DNA of 64,000 bases from contig PLNP01000006.1 of NCBI GenBank assembly GCA_003142815.1, positions 81,840 through 145,839 of the forward strand. The letters run 5' to 3'. Positions 33,283 through 42,002 of the stretch are shown here, piece after piece (position 1 is the first letter of the stretch; each line of letters starts with the position of its first letter). A model generated the notes under the pieces. That model made no database searches and had not been told where the DNA came from. It saw only the letters and a list, made by a program, of their open reading frames with translations. The position numbers and the translations under genes are program-made. The DNA comes from Rhodanobacteraceae bacterium (GTDB taxonomy: Bacteria > Pseudomonadota > Gammaproteobacteria > Xanthomonadales > Rhodanobacteraceae).

Positions 33283-33495
33283 ATGGCCACAAAATTCAAA
33301 GTCGGCGATCACGTGCGCTGGAATTCGGAAGCGGGCCACGTGAGTGGCAAGATCATCAAGGTGCACAAGAAAGACACCGACTACAAGGGTTACACGCATC
33401 ACGCCAGCGCGGACGATCCGCAGTACGAGATCAAGAGCGACAAGACCGATCACGTCGCGATGCACAAGGGCACGGCGCTGCACAAGATCGATTGA
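33283..33495 (+). CDS. HVA1/DUF2945 family small protein
   Basis: A 70-residue Tudor-like protein: 'KFKVGDHVRWNSEAGHVSGK' followed by HKKDTDYKGYTHHAS, 'PQYEIKSDKTDHVAMHKG' and LHKI. This matches DUF2945, also called the hypervirulence-associated TUDOR domain, of unknown role. The ATG at 33283 is 8 bases after AAGGAG; the ATG two codons upstream is too close to it. Three bases separate it from the DUF488 gene, so they are co-transcribed. Confidence 0.88.
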   Translation: MATKFKVGDHVRWNSEAGHVSGKIIKVHKKDTDYKGYTHHASADDPQYEIKSDKTDHVAMHKGTALHKID

Positions 33496-33498
33496 GCG

Positions 33499-34074
33499 AT
33501 GTCGACGCCGACGCATCCAGCAGTCCCCGCGACGATCTGGACGATCGGCCATTCGACGCGTCCGATCGATCAATTCCTCGGCCTGCTCGCTGAATACCGC
33601 ATCGAGGCGATCGCCGACGTGCGCAGCTTTCCCGGCTCGCGTAAATATCCGCAGTACGGCAAGGAAATGCTCGCGGTGACGCTCGCCGAACACGCGATCG
33701 GCTATCACTGGTTGGCCACGCTCGGCGGTCGTCGGCGTGTCTTGCCCGATTCGCCGAACACAGCCTGGCGCAACGCATCGTTTCGCGGCTACGCCGACTA
33801 CATGGCCAGCGCCGAATTCGCACAGGGTCTGGTCCAGCTGCTGGAGCTGGCGAGCAAAGCGCGCACCGCGCTGATGTGCGCAGAAGCGGTCTGGTGGCGC
33901 TGCCATCGCTCGATGATTGCCGACGCGCTGTGCGTGCGCGGCATCGAGGTCATGCATATCCTCGATGCCAAACACAGCGTCGTGCATCCGATGACATCGC
34001 CAGCGCGCATCGTGCGCGGACGGCTGACGTATGCGGCCGACGGGGAGCCGGCGGAATCCGCCAAACGGCCTTGA
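33499..34074 (+). CDS. DUF488 domain protein
   Basis: A 191-residue protein. It has WTIGHSTRPIDQFLGLL near the start, 'IADVRSFPGSRKYPQYGKEM', and the C-terminal C-A-E-x4-W-R-C-H-R motif ('CAEAVWWRCHRSMIAD'), all diagnostic for DUF488. Conserved cysteines suggest a metal- or redox-linked role but no activity is established. It follows the DUF2945 gene by 3 bases. Confidence 0.88.
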   Translation: MSTPTHPAVPATIWTIGHSTRPIDQFLGLLAEYRIEAIADVRSFPGSRKYPQYGKEMLAVTLAEHAIGYHWLATLGGRRRVLPDSPNTAWRNASFRGYADYMASAEFAQGLVQLLELASKARTALMCAEAVWWRCHRSMIADALCVRGIEVMHILDAKHSVVHPMTSPARIVRGRLTYAADGEPAESAKRP

Positions 34075-34152
34075 TCGCATCGTTCGCGACTCCATGTCGC
34101 GAAGGACGAGGCGATCGCATCGCGCGAGCGCATGCAAGTACGAGGTGTTCCG

Positions 34153-34821
34153 ATGTCCGCCGTGAAACAACCCGTTCCGGTCCGCATCGATTTCGTTTCC
34201 GATGTGTCCTGCCCGTGGTGCGCAGTCGGCCTGAAGTCACTGGAGCAAGCCATCGAAAGAGTCGGCGAGCGCGTCGCGGTCGACCTCCATTTCCAGCCGT
34301 TCGAGCTGAATCCGCAGATGCCGCCGGAGGGACAGGACGCGACCGAGCATCTGGTGCAGAAATACGGCTCGACGCCGGAACAGTTCGCGCGCAACCGCGA
34401 GACGATCCGCGCTCGCGGCGCGGAACTCGGCTTCGTGTTCAACCGGCGCGACCGTGTCTACAACACCTTCGACGCACACCGCCTGCTGCATTGGGCCGCG
34501 CTCGAAGGCGCGGACAAGGAGCGCGCACTCAAGCATGCATTGCTGCGCGCGTATTTCACCGACGGCGAAGACGTCTCCGCACACGATGTCCTCGCGCGCC
34601 TCGCCGGGGAAGCCGGCCTGGCCGCAGCCCGCGCACGGCAGATCCTGCCATCGGGCGAGTACGCCGACGAGGTCCGGGCGCAGGAACGCTTCTACACCGA
34701 GCGCGGCATCCATTCCGTGCCGGCAGTGATCGTCAACGAGCGCCACCTGATCTCGGGCGGACAGCCGGTCGAGGTATTCGAGAGCGCGTTGCGGCGGATC
34801 GCGGAGGAGGGCGCAGCGTAG
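34153..34821 (+). CDS. DsbA-family oxidoreductase, FrnE-like
   Basis: A 222-residue thioredoxin-fold protein of the FrnE/2-hydroxychromene-2-carboxylate isomerase group. The CPWC active site lies near residue 19 ('DFVSDVSCPWCAVGL'), 'FQPFELNPQMPPEGQD' follows, and the cis-proline region is GIHSVPAVIVNER. No signal peptide is visible, so it is cytoplasmic, unlike DsbA itself. The ATG at 34153 has GAGG 8 bases upstream; an in-frame ATG 7 codons earlier lacks a site. Confidence 0.88.
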   Translation: MSAVKQPVPVRIDFVSDVSCPWCAVGLKSLEQAIERVGERVAVDLHFQPFELNPQMPPEGQDATEHLVQKYGSTPEQFARNRETIRARGAELGFVFNRRDRVYNTFDAHRLLHWAALEGADKERALKHALLRAYFTDGEDVSAHDVLARLAGEAGLAAARARQILPSGEYADEVRAQERFYTERGIHSVPAVIVNERHLISGGQPVEVFESALRRIAEEGAA

Positions 34822-34879
34822 GAGTATTGCCGGCGCACATGACACGTCGGAGACGGGAAATCACGGGCGACCGGCCTCC

Positions 34880-35785
34880 TCACTCCTTCTTGATCGCATG
34901 CCCACCGAACTCGTTGCGCATCGCCGCGAGCAGTTTGTCGGAGAACGATTCCGCTTCGCGCGAACGCAGGCGTTCGAGCAGCGACAGCGTGATCACCGGC
35001 GCCGGCACATCGAGGTCGATCGCTTCGGCGACGGTCCAGCGGCCTTCGCCGGAATCGTCGACGTACGGCGCAATGCCCTGCATGGTTGGGTTCTTGGCGA
35101 GCGCGTCGCTTGTGAGATCGAGCAGCCACGAGCGCACCACACTTCCGTAGCGCCAGATCTCGGCGACCTGGTGCAGGTCGACTGCGAAATCCTTCTTGTG
35201 CTCGATGATCGAGAATCCCTCGGCATAGGCCTGCATCATTCCGTATTCGATGCCGTTGTGGACCATCTTCGTGAAATGCCCCGAGCCGACCGGGCCGACC
35301 CGACCCCAACCGGTGTCCTTGGTCGGTGCGAGCGTCTGGAAGATGGGGCCGAGGCGCGTGACGGTCGCTTCGTCGCCGCCGACCATCATGCTGTAGCCCT
35401 CGTCGAGGCCCCAGACGCCGCCGCTGGTGCCGCAATCGACGTACTGGATGGTCTTGTCCGTGCACGCCTTGGCGCGACGCAGGGTGTCCTTGTAATTGGA
35501 GTTGCCGCCGTCGATCAGGGTATCGCCGGACTCGAGCAAGCCAAGCAGCGCGGTGACCGTGCTGTCGGTGATCGCGCCGGCCGGCACCATCATCCAGACC
35601 GTGCGCGGGGCCTTGAGCTTGGCGACCAGTGCATCCAGTGTGGGCACCGATTCGCAACCCTTGGTTTCGATCGCCGCGCGCGCCTCGGGCTTCGGGTCGA
35701 AGCCGACGATGCGGTGGCCGCCGCGTACCAGACGCTGCGCCATATTGGCGCCCATGCGCCCGAGACCGATCATGCCCATGTCCAT
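34880..35785 (-). CDS. gnd: 6-phosphogluconate dehydrogenase, decarboxylating (short form)
   Basis: A 301-residue enzyme of the short GndA/YqeC-type class, compared with about 470 residues for E. coli Gnd. The dinucleotide fold is 'MGMIGLGRMGANMAQRLVRG'. 'YVDCGTSGGVWGLDEGYSMM' gives the family GTSGG signature, and 'HFTKMVHNGIEYGMMQAYAE' carries the catalytic lysine-asparagine site. Short forms often prefer NAD+. It makes ribulose-5-phosphate from 6-phosphogluconate, connecting zwf and the tal/tkt branch, although it lies on the opposite strand about 1.6 kb beyond tkt. Confidence 0.94.
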   Translation of the reverse strand: MDMGMIGLGRMGANMAQRLVRGGHRIVGFDPKPEARAAIETKGCESVPTLDALVAKLKAPRTVWMMVPAGAITDSTVTALLGLLESGDTLIDGGNSNYKDTLRRAKACTDKTIQYVDCGTSGGVWGLDEGYSMMVGGDEATVTRLGPIFQTLAPTKDTGWGRVGPVGSGHFTKMVHNGIEYGMMQAYAEGFSIIEHKKDFAVDLHQVAEIWRYGSVVRSWLLDLTSDALAKNPTMQGIAPYVDDSGEGRWTVAEAIDLDVPAPVITLSLLERLRSREAESFSDKLLAAMRNEFGGHAIKKE

Positions 35786-35878
35786 TGTGTTTGCTCCGGT
35801 TGGATGAATCGACTGCGACGGATTTTTCCCGCAAGCGGACTGCGACCAAAGACTACGACCGCCGCGCGCAGCCCGGGC

Positions 35879-37152
35879 TCAAAGCCAGCCGCCCGCGAAA
35901 CCCGCGCGGCGCAAGCCATCGACGACGTATGGGCTGCCGCGCATCAGATTCCAGATCATGCCGCCGAGATGGTTCTCGATCATCAGCACGATCGGGCCAA
36001 GATTCAGCCCGTAATGCCAGGGAGATACCCAGCCGGCTGGCGACTGTGGATTACCGTCGAAGGTTTGATTGAACGTCGCCTTGAAGCCGTAGCGATGCTG
36101 GTCATGAAGCTGCAGGGTAAGCACGAAATGATGAATCGTCGGCAACACGATGTCCGGCGCGAACGGCAACGAGGCGACAACCGCCCACGGTGCGAGCGTG
36201 CCGTCGTCGATACCGAACGGGGCGCCGCAGCCCTCGTAGTCGAAGAAATGGCGCTCGATGCCGTCGATGCAACGCACATCGGGACCGAGGCCGTCGCTCG
36301 CGGTGATGCCCCACGAGTGCTGGCCATAGCCGTTGAAACCGAGCGGATTGTGGATCGCATAGCGTTGCTGGTGTTCTCAAAATAATCGATGCCCTTGCGG
36401 CGCACGAATTCATCCTGGATGCCACGAAAATCGATCCAGGCATGCGAGAGTTGGTGGGTGGACAGCGGCCCACAATAAAGTCGACGCCATAGCAGTGCTT
36501 CCATTCGTATGTGGATACCCAAGCTGTGTAGCTGTCTGGCGGCAATGGATGGGTCGGCGATCCGAGCGCGAGCATGTAAAGCAGCAGCGCTTCGTCGAAT
36601 CCTTCCCAGCGATAGTGAATGAAGCCGCTTTCCGGCTTCCAGCCGTGGCCAATCGTTCCGGTATCGGTTTGCAGCCACGGCCAGTCCGCGCGCCGATACA
36701 ATGCATCGGCGAGCTCGCGGATTTCGCGTTGATCGGGCGTGTCTGCACTGAAATACGCGGCGGCCGCCAGCATGCCGGCGAACAGGAACCCGCTGTCGAC
36801 GGTGGACTTCGCACTGCCACGCACGACGGCCTGTCTGCATGTCGAGGAAGGGGTAGTAGAAGCCGTGATAGTCGATCGCGTCGGGCGCGGCGCTTTGTTC
36901 GCTGTTCCAGAAGAAACGCAGCGTGGCCAGGGTCCGTTCGATCGCTTCGGGCGCGGTCATCCAGCCGTTTTGGACCGCGACCGGATACGAGGTCAGCGCA
37001 AAACCCGTCGCCGCAATGCTCGCCGGCCAGTCGGGCGCGGTCTTGTCGATCACCAGGCCGTTCGCGGGATTGGTTTCGTGCTTGAAATAAGCGAATGCGC
37101 GCTCCTGCAGATGCCGGAGCTGGTGAATCTCATCGGAAGAATGTGAGCGCAT
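35879..37152 (-). pseudogene. glucoamylase-family gene broken by frameshifts
   Basis: Segments of one protein of about 420 residues are spread over three frames. 37152 to about 36820 reads 'ERAFAYFKHETNPANGLVID' and ends at FLDMQTGRRAWQCEV. 36820 to about 36480 continues 'TVDSGFLFAGMLAAAAYFSA'. 36480 to about 36370 reads 'LSHAWIDFRGIQDEFVRRKG' and YFENTS. The rest, to 35879, reads 'YAIHNPLGFNGYGQHSWGIT' and ends FAGGWL. This order matches the bacterial glucoamylase family (PF10091-type). At least three single-base indels are required. The first loses one base in the GAAGTCCACC stretch near 36818. It is decayed unless these are sequencing errors. Confidence 0.8.
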
Positions 37153-37491
37153 GGCGGCCGTTGCGACGTGGAAGGATCTGCAACTTCCGCGCGCGGCTCA
37201 TTGTGCAAGCCGCGTTGTCGGTTTTCGCGGACGCAAAGGGAAAGGCTAGCGCATTCCAGCGCACTTCGCGCTCGTCGCCGCCTGGGCATCGGTCGCGCGA
37301 CCGCAACGCTGTCGCGCAGGGGGCCATGTTCAGCGCGGCATGAGCAAGCGGCTGACAGATCGTTGTCCGATCGACTTTGCGGGCTTCCCCAGCGCGAGGC
37401 CTCTATATTAATGTGGAGTATTGGCCCCGAAGCGATGAGGTTGGCGCTGCGGTTCGCATCGTCCGCGCGCGATTGGTGATCGATCAAGGGT
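37153..37491. other. intergenic region, no gene seen
   Basis: About 340 bases upstream of the broken glucoamylase gene. All six frames are short or arginine-rich. The stretch TATATTAATGTGGAGTATTG near 37405-37425 is AT-rich against the background and could be promoter-like, but no pair of boxes stands out. Confidence 0.4.
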
Positions 37492-37938
37492 TCAATTCGG
37501 TTTCGCGGGACCGCCGCGCAACATCAGCACGATCGACAGTGCGACCGCGCACGCGACGATGAGCGCGTTCGATCCGCTGAGATTGGCGCGTGCGATGTCG
37601 AACGCCATCGCCGGTTCCATTTGCTGCAGCGTCGCGCGCATCGACAAGCCAAGCAATGAGGCGACCTGCGCGACTGCCTGCAGGCAGAACGCATACATGG
37701 ACCCAAGCACGACGCAGCCGGCCGCCAGCAGCGCGCCGAACCAGCGTCCGCCGAAACCGTGTGCGCGCAGCGCCCACGCGATCAGCAACGCGACCACGAA
37801 CGCAAACGCGGCAAGATCGCTGCGGCTGTAGAGCGAGAGCAGGCACCACACCGCGCCGCCGGCGAGCGCGCACATCAGCGCGGTCGCAATGCCGAGCGCG
37901 TGCGCGCGCTTGTTGTTGGAGGATGTCTCGCGCTGCAT
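37492..37938 (-). CDS. hypothetical four-helix membrane protein
   Basis: A 148-residue protein with four predicted membrane helices, at about residues 16-37, 41-58, 63-90 and 125-141. It starts MQRETSSNNKRAHALG and ends RGGPAKPN. I do not recognise the family. The helices resemble those of Yip1-like or DUF small membrane proteins, but there is no signature. The ATG at 37938 is preferred to an earlier in-frame start because upstream residues are arginine-rich noise. Codon pattern and long hydrophobic segments support a real gene. Confidence 0.6.
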   Translation of the reverse strand: MQRETSSNNKRAHALGIATALMCALAGGAVWCLLSLYSRSDLAAFAFVVALLIAWALRAHGFGGRWFGALLAAGCVVLGSMYAFCLQAVAQVASLLGLSMRATLQQMEPAMAFDIARANLSGSNALIVACAVALSIVLMLRGGPAKPN

Positions 37939-38351
37939 CGTGCGGCCGCTATCGTCGCGCCAGGGCGACCAATCGACGGCGCGAGAAAACCAATCATAGC
38001 GGCGAACGCCACGCTGTGGAATCGATCGCCTGAAGCAAGGAGAACCGCGAAGACGTCTGCCCGGATGTCCCACAATGGATGCGGCACGAGTATGTCTTGA
38101 TTCCGTTCCGGCTGAGCCCTTCGACTGTGCTCAGGGCAGGCTGCGCGCCGAAGGTGCGAAGTCGCAGCCTCACACCATGCCCTTCGACTTCGCCGCTGCG
38201 CGGCGCAGCCTGTCCTGAGTGCAGTCGAAGGGCTCAGGGTGAACGGTAAAAACGGCATCGTTTCGAATCAATAGTGGTGCTCGGAAAAAGCGCAATGCGT
38301 TCAAGCGATCGCGCGGGAAAGCACGACAGTCAGGTGTCGCGCAGCATCGCT
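37939..38351. other. intergenic region dominated by palindromic repeats
   Basis: About 410 bases between two minus-strand genes. Most of it is the inverted repeat pair listed separately (38114-38237). The remainder shows no convincing reading frame. The promoter of the membrane protein gene should lie at its left end, near 37945-38000. Confidence 0.45.
38114..38237. repeat. long near-perfect inverted repeat ('CCCTTCGACTG' type)
   Basis: 38114-38146 and 38202-38237 are near-perfect inverted arms of about 33 bases that begin GAGCCCTTCGACTG and end in GCAGGCTGCGC, with a few mismatches. The loop itself carries a further CCCTTCGACTTCGCC word and the palindrome GCCGCTGCGCGGC. This is a typical bacterial interspersed mosaic element. 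Related words occur at 15190-15285. Confidence 0.8.
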
Positions 38352-38762
38352 TCAACGAACGATCTCGTCACCCGCACGCAGCATCCATGCTTGCGGGAAA
38401 TGCGCAAAACCGATGTGCGGGTAGTAGTTTTCCGCAGCGGGCGCGGCCAGCAGCAGCAGTTTTGCTTGCGGCGCGGCGGCCTGTGTGCGGCGGATCAATT
38501 CCTTGCCGATTCCCTGGCATTGATGTGAAAGGCGCACGGCGAGATCGGCGAGGTAGGTGGTCCAGACGAAGTCGGTGACACAACGCGAGATGCCAACCAG
38601 CAAGCCACCATCCCAGGCCGTGACTGTCAGGTTTGCATGCGCGAGCATCTGCTTGAATCGCGCCTCGTCATCGATCGGCCGGCGTTCGCCGAGTGTCGAA
38701 GTTCGATACAGATCGATCGCTTCGTCGACAGCGGGTCGGTAGTCGTCGCGGTAGAGGATCAT
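38352..38762 (-). CDS. GNAT family N-acetyltransferase
   Basis: A 136-residue GNAT enzyme. The acetyl-CoA binding loop Q/R-x-x-G-x-G/A is 'LSHQCQGIGKELIRRTQ'. The preceding strand is YLADLAVRL, and the C-terminal 'NYYPHIGFAHFPQAWML' is typical. The acceptor is unknown. Its start overlaps the end of the PNPOx-like gene by 4 bases (ATGA), so the two share a transcript. Confidence 0.88.
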   Translation of the reverse strand: MILYRDDYRPAVDEAIDLYRTSTLGERRPIDDEARFKQMLAHANLTVTAWDGGLLVGISRCVTDFVWTTYLADLAVRLSHQCQGIGKELIRRTQAAAPQAKLLLLAAPAAENYYPHIGFAHFPQAWMLRAGDEIVR

Positions 38763-39478
38763 GGCGAAATCCCGTTCGTTTCGAGCAGCGCGCGTACCGA
38801 CGCGGGCAACGCCATCTCCGTGTCGAGATCGCCGGCGGGTTCAGGCACGCCATAGGTCGATCGCTGCGGCACGACGCCGGCCCAGTGCGGCAGCGCGAGA
38901 TCGGCTGCATCATCCTTGACGCCGCCGTTGCGGATCTTCGCGCTCGCGTCCTCGATCGCGAAACGCAGCACGTGCGTCGCCGCGAGCTCGTTGCGGTCGG
39001 CCGGGCGCGATTCGGCGGCGCGGCCGGGAATCAGCGCGTCGACGAACCGCGCGAGCGCGTCGGCTTTCGCGGCGGGATCGGTCACCAGCGTGGCGCGGCC
39101 GAACGCGACGACCGAGCGGTAATTCGCCGAATGATTGAAATGCGAACGCGCGAGCACCAGCCCGTCGACATGGGTGACGCTGATGCAGGCGGCAATCCCA
39201 GCGCCGAGCTGGTTGACCAGCCGGCTCGCGATGGAGCCGTGCAGAATGAGCGCATCGCCGTCGCGCGCATACAACATCGGGATCACGAATGGCTGGCCGT
39301 CCACGCAGAAGCCGACATGCGCGATCATGCCGGCGTCCAGAATCGCGTGGACGGTTGCATGGTCGTAGTGCGCACGCGCCTTCGTGCGCTGCACGCGATG
39401 GCGCGCCTGCGGGTTTGCCGCGGTCGTTCCCGCAGTCGATCCGGATGTCACGGCGTAGCTGCCAGGTAGGTCGGTCAT
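38759..39478 (-). CDS. pyridoxamine 5'-phosphate oxidase-related flavoprotein
   Basis: A 239-residue split-barrel flavin protein. 'VGFCVDGQPFVIPMLYARDG', 'LILHGSIASRLVNQLGAG', and 'HSANYRSVVAFGRATLV' match the PNPOx-like/flavin-nucleotide-binding group (NimA-related). Catalysis is not assured. It is transcribed divergently from a MocR-type regulator with 78 bases between them, a common pairing in which the regulator controls its neighbour. The ATG at 39478 follows a short GC-rich leader; a start 18 codons earlier is possible. Confidence 0.85.
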   Translation of the reverse strand: MTDLPGSYAVTSGSTAGTTAANPQARHRVQRTKARAHYDHATVHAILDAGMIAHVGFCVDGQPFVIPMLYARDGDALILHGSIASRLVNQLGAGIAACISVTHVDGLVLARSHFNHSANYRSVVAFGRATLVTDPAAKADALARFVDALIPGRAAESRPADRNELAATHVLRFAIEDASAKIRNGGVKDDAADLALPHWAGVVPQRSTYGVPEPAGDLDTEMALPASVRALLETNGISP

Positions 39479-39556
39479 GGAGGCTGCAGTCAAGGTCGGA
39501 AGACGCAATTTGCGCGCGATCATTGGTACCATCCAGTTCCATGTTCATGGGCACTG
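39479..39556. promoter_or_regulatory. divergent promoter region with TGGTACCA palindrome
   Basis: 78 bases between the PNPOx-like gene and the MocR regulator. TGGTACCA (39524-39531) is a perfect palindrome in the context ATTGGTACCATCCAGT, about 25 bases before the regulator start. MocR-family operators often contain ATTGG/TACCA-like halves, so it is a candidate autoregulatory site. Confidence 0.4.
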
Positions 39557-41011
39557 ATGGAGCCAATCGTGTATCTCGACCTTGATGGGCAGGGCGCGCG
39601 CTACGCGCAATTGATCCGCGCGTTGAAGGGCGCGATCTTCGATGGCCGCGTCGCCGCTGGTGCGCGCTTGCCGGCGAGTCGCTCGCTCGCGCGCGAACTC
39701 GACCTATCGCGCAACACCGTACTCGCCGCCTACGAACAGTTGCAGGCCGAAGGTTTCCTGCTGGGGCGGGTCGGCTCCGGCAGTTTCGTCGCCAATGTCG
39801 GCAACGCGGCGCCGTTGCGGCGCACTTCGAGCGCGCTGATCGCGCCGCTTTCAGCCTTCGCGCGACGCGCGCTTGCCAACACCGACGGACGTGGCATTCC
39901 CGGCCATCAACACGCCGATCTGCGCTACAACCTGCAATACGGCCTGCCGCTGGCCAATCCGCTGCTGGCGAGCAGGTGGCGGCGCGAGGTGAGCAGCGCA
40001 GCCGAGCATGTCCAATTCGATTATCCGGACGCGCAGGGCTTGCTCGCATTGCGCGAGCAGGTCTGCGACTACCTTGGGCGGCGCCGCGGCGTGCCGGCTG
40101 CGCCTGAAGATGTATTGATCGTCTCCGGCACGCAGCAGGCATTTGCGCTGGCCGCGCGCGTACTGCTCGCGCCAGGTGACACCGTGGTGCTGGAAGATCC
40201 GCACTATCGCGGTGCGCGCCAGGCGTTCGCCGCACACGGCGCGCGCGCGCGCGGTTGTCGTGTCGATGGCGATGGCCTGGTGCCGGCTGCATTGCCGACG
40301 AGCGCACGACTCGCCGTGGTCACGCCGTCGCATCAGTTCCCGACCGGCGCGCTGCTGCCGTTGGCGCGCCGCGTGGAGTTGCTCGACTGGGCCGCGCAGC
40401 ATCGCGCGTGGCTCATCGAGGACGACTACGATGGTGAGTTCCGTTACGGAGGTCGCCCGCTGGCGGCGTTGAAATCGCTCGATCGCGATGGTCGCGTGAT
40501 TTATATCGGAAGTTTCTCGAAAGCGCTGTTTCCCGCGTTGCGGCTCGGTTACATGGTGTTGCCGGCTGCGTTACGCGATGTGTTCGTGGCCGCGAAGTGG
40601 CTGGAGGATCGCGGTTGCAACACGCTCGTTCAAGCGGCGCTCGCGCATTTCATGGCCGATGGTGGGTTCGAGCGCCACCTGCGTCGTGCCGCGGTCGCGT
40701 TGCGTGCGCGCCGTGCCGCGATGCTGAACGGTCTCACCAAACATGCCGCCGGCATTGTCGAGGTTGTCGATTCGAATGCCGGCATGCATCTGACCGCGTG
40801 GCTGACCTGCGCAAACCACGGTGATTGCGAGCGCCTCGTCGCCTGCGCGCGTGGGCGCGGACTCGGCCTGTACACGGTCGCGCCGTATTGCCTGAAACCG
40901 CCGCCGCGTCCCGGCCTCGTACTCGGCTACGCGGGCCTGCCGCCGGCCGACATCGAGGCGGCGATGCGGCTGTTCGGGAAATGTCTGCGCGAGGTGGGGC
41001 TCGTCGCCTGA
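39557..41011 (+). CDS. MocR/PdxR-type transcriptional regulator
   Basis: A 484-residue GntR-aminotransferase fusion. The N-terminal winged helix is 'GARLPASRSLARELDLSRNT', followed by VLAAYEQLQAEGFL. The C-terminal fold-type I aminotransferase domain has EDDYDGEFRY and the PLP-lysine motif 'YIGSFSKALFPALRLGYMV'. MocR proteins sense PLP or amino compounds and control vitamin B6 or amine genes. The divergent PNPOx-like gene is the likely target. It is not an aminotransferase in metabolism. Confidence 0.92.
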   Translation: MEPIVYLDLDGQGARYAQLIRALKGAIFDGRVAAGARLPASRSLARELDLSRNTVLAAYEQLQAEGFLLGRVGSGSFVANVGNAAPLRRTSSALIAPLSAFARRALANTDGRGIPGHQHADLRYNLQYGLPLANPLLASRWRREVSSAAEHVQFDYPDAQGLLALREQVCDYLGRRRGVPAAPEDVLIVSGTQQAFALAARVLLAPGDTVVLEDPHYRGARQAFAAHGARARGCRVDGDGLVPAALPTSARLAVVTPSHQFPTGALLPLARRVELLDWAAQHRAWLIEDDYDGEFRYGGRPLAALKSLDRDGRVIYIGSFSKALFPALRLGYMVLPAALRDVFVAAKWLEDRGCNTLVQAALAHFMADGGFERHLRRAAVALRARRAAMLNGLTKHAAGIVEVVDSNAGMHLTAWLTCANHGDCERLVACARGRGLGLYTVAPYCLKPPPRPGLVLGYAGLPPADIEAAMRLFGKCLREVGLVA

Positions 41012-41136
41012 CAGAGGTGTTGAATAGCATGGGTTTGTCCCGATATGACGTGGATCAGACCGGTGCATTGCCACAGACGGCATAATGGATGCTCGGGATA
41101 CCGCTACCGCACAGCCAACACCTATGCAGAAACGTA

Positions 41137-41694
41137 ATGGGCGCCTACAGCCAAACCTCTGAACCGATCTGTTTCGAGCGCGACTGCGCCGCCGTGATGG
41201 TGCCGCAGGGCGACAACGTGACCCTGCCGGCAGGCCAGGTCGGCTATATCACGCAGGCGCTCGGCGGCAGCTTCACGGTCTATGTCGACGGCAACCTGTT
41301 CCGCATCGCCGGCGGCGACGCCGACGCGCTCGGCAAGGACGCGCCGATTGCGCTGACACTTGCCGATAACGCTGGCGACGAGGATGTCGAGAAGCTGGTC
41401 TGGGCCCAGCTGCGCACGTGTTTCGATCCGGAGATTCCGATCAACATCGTCGAACTCGGCCTGGTCTACGACTGCGACCTCGAACACCTCGATGGCGGCC
41501 GCCGCAGGGTCAATGTGCGCATGACCCTGACCGCGCCCGGTTGCGGCATGGGCGAGATCCTCGTCGACGATGTGCGTACCAAGCTCGAGATGATCCCGAC
41601 CGTCGCCGAGGCCGACGTCAACCTGGTCTTCGATCCGCCGTGGAACCAGACGATGATGTCCGACGCGGCGCGGCTTGAAACCGGCATGTTGTAA
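41137..41694 (+). CDS. sufT: Fe-S cluster assembly protein SufT (DUF59)
   Basis: A 185-residue protein. The N-terminal part has 'MVPQGDNVTLPAGQVGYITQ', typical of SufT, and the C-terminal MIP18/DUF59 domain has 'CFDPEIPINIVELGLVYDC', 'TLTAPGCGMGEILVDDVRTK' and FDPPWNQTMMS. SufT helps mature Fe-S proteins. It is alone here rather than in a suf operon. The ATG at 41137 begins the conserved N-terminus; an in-frame ATG at 41089 adds 16 atypical residues. Confidence 0.92.
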   Translation: MGAYSQTSEPICFERDCAAVMVPQGDNVTLPAGQVGYITQALGGSFTVYVDGNLFRIAGGDADALGKDAPIALTLADNAGDEDVEKLVWAQLRTCFDPEIPINIVELGLVYDCDLEHLDGGRRRVNVRMTLTAPGCGMGEILVDDVRTKLEMIPTVAEADVNLVFDPPWNQTMMSDAARLETGML

Positions 41695-42002
41695 TTGAGG
41701 GACGAGGGTTTAGGGACGAGGGGCGAACGGTAGTTAGTACTGCAACCCGGAAGTACCGAAACATGAAAGCGCGTCTTCGCCCTCATGGCGTCGTTGCAAA
41801 CCTTGCCAAGGGCCAGTCTTGGCGGCGGTTCGCGCCTCGCCCAGAGGGCGAATCCATCGCTTTCATCGTGTTCCGCCATTTCCGGGTTGCAGTACTAGAT
41901 TCAAACTGGCGCACTACTCGATGTAGGCGAGGCGTCCGCTGATCCGCGTTCACAACAACGCCGTCGTTTCGTTTTAGGATGCGCGCTTCCGGGGCAGCAG
42001 CC
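41695..42002. other. intergenic region occupied by a MITE-like element
   Basis: 308 bases between sufT and a small membrane protein gene. More than half is the inverted-repeat element at 41735-41897. The rest includes GAGGGACGAGGG and TAGGGACGAGGG direct words just after sufT. No gene-like frame is present. Confidence 0.5.
41735..41897. repeat. 163-bp MITE-like palindromic element with 18-bp terminal inverted repeats
   Basis: The ends TAGTACTGCAACCCGGAA (41735-41752) and TTCCGGGTTGCAGTACTA (41880-41897) are perfect 18-bp inverted repeats. Imperfect inner pairs continue inward: ATGAAAGCG with CGCTTTCAT, and TTCGCCCTC with GAGGGCGAA. The whole unit is one long imperfect hairpin. It encodes no protein. 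A solo copy of one end is at 19547-19561. Confidence 0.8.
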
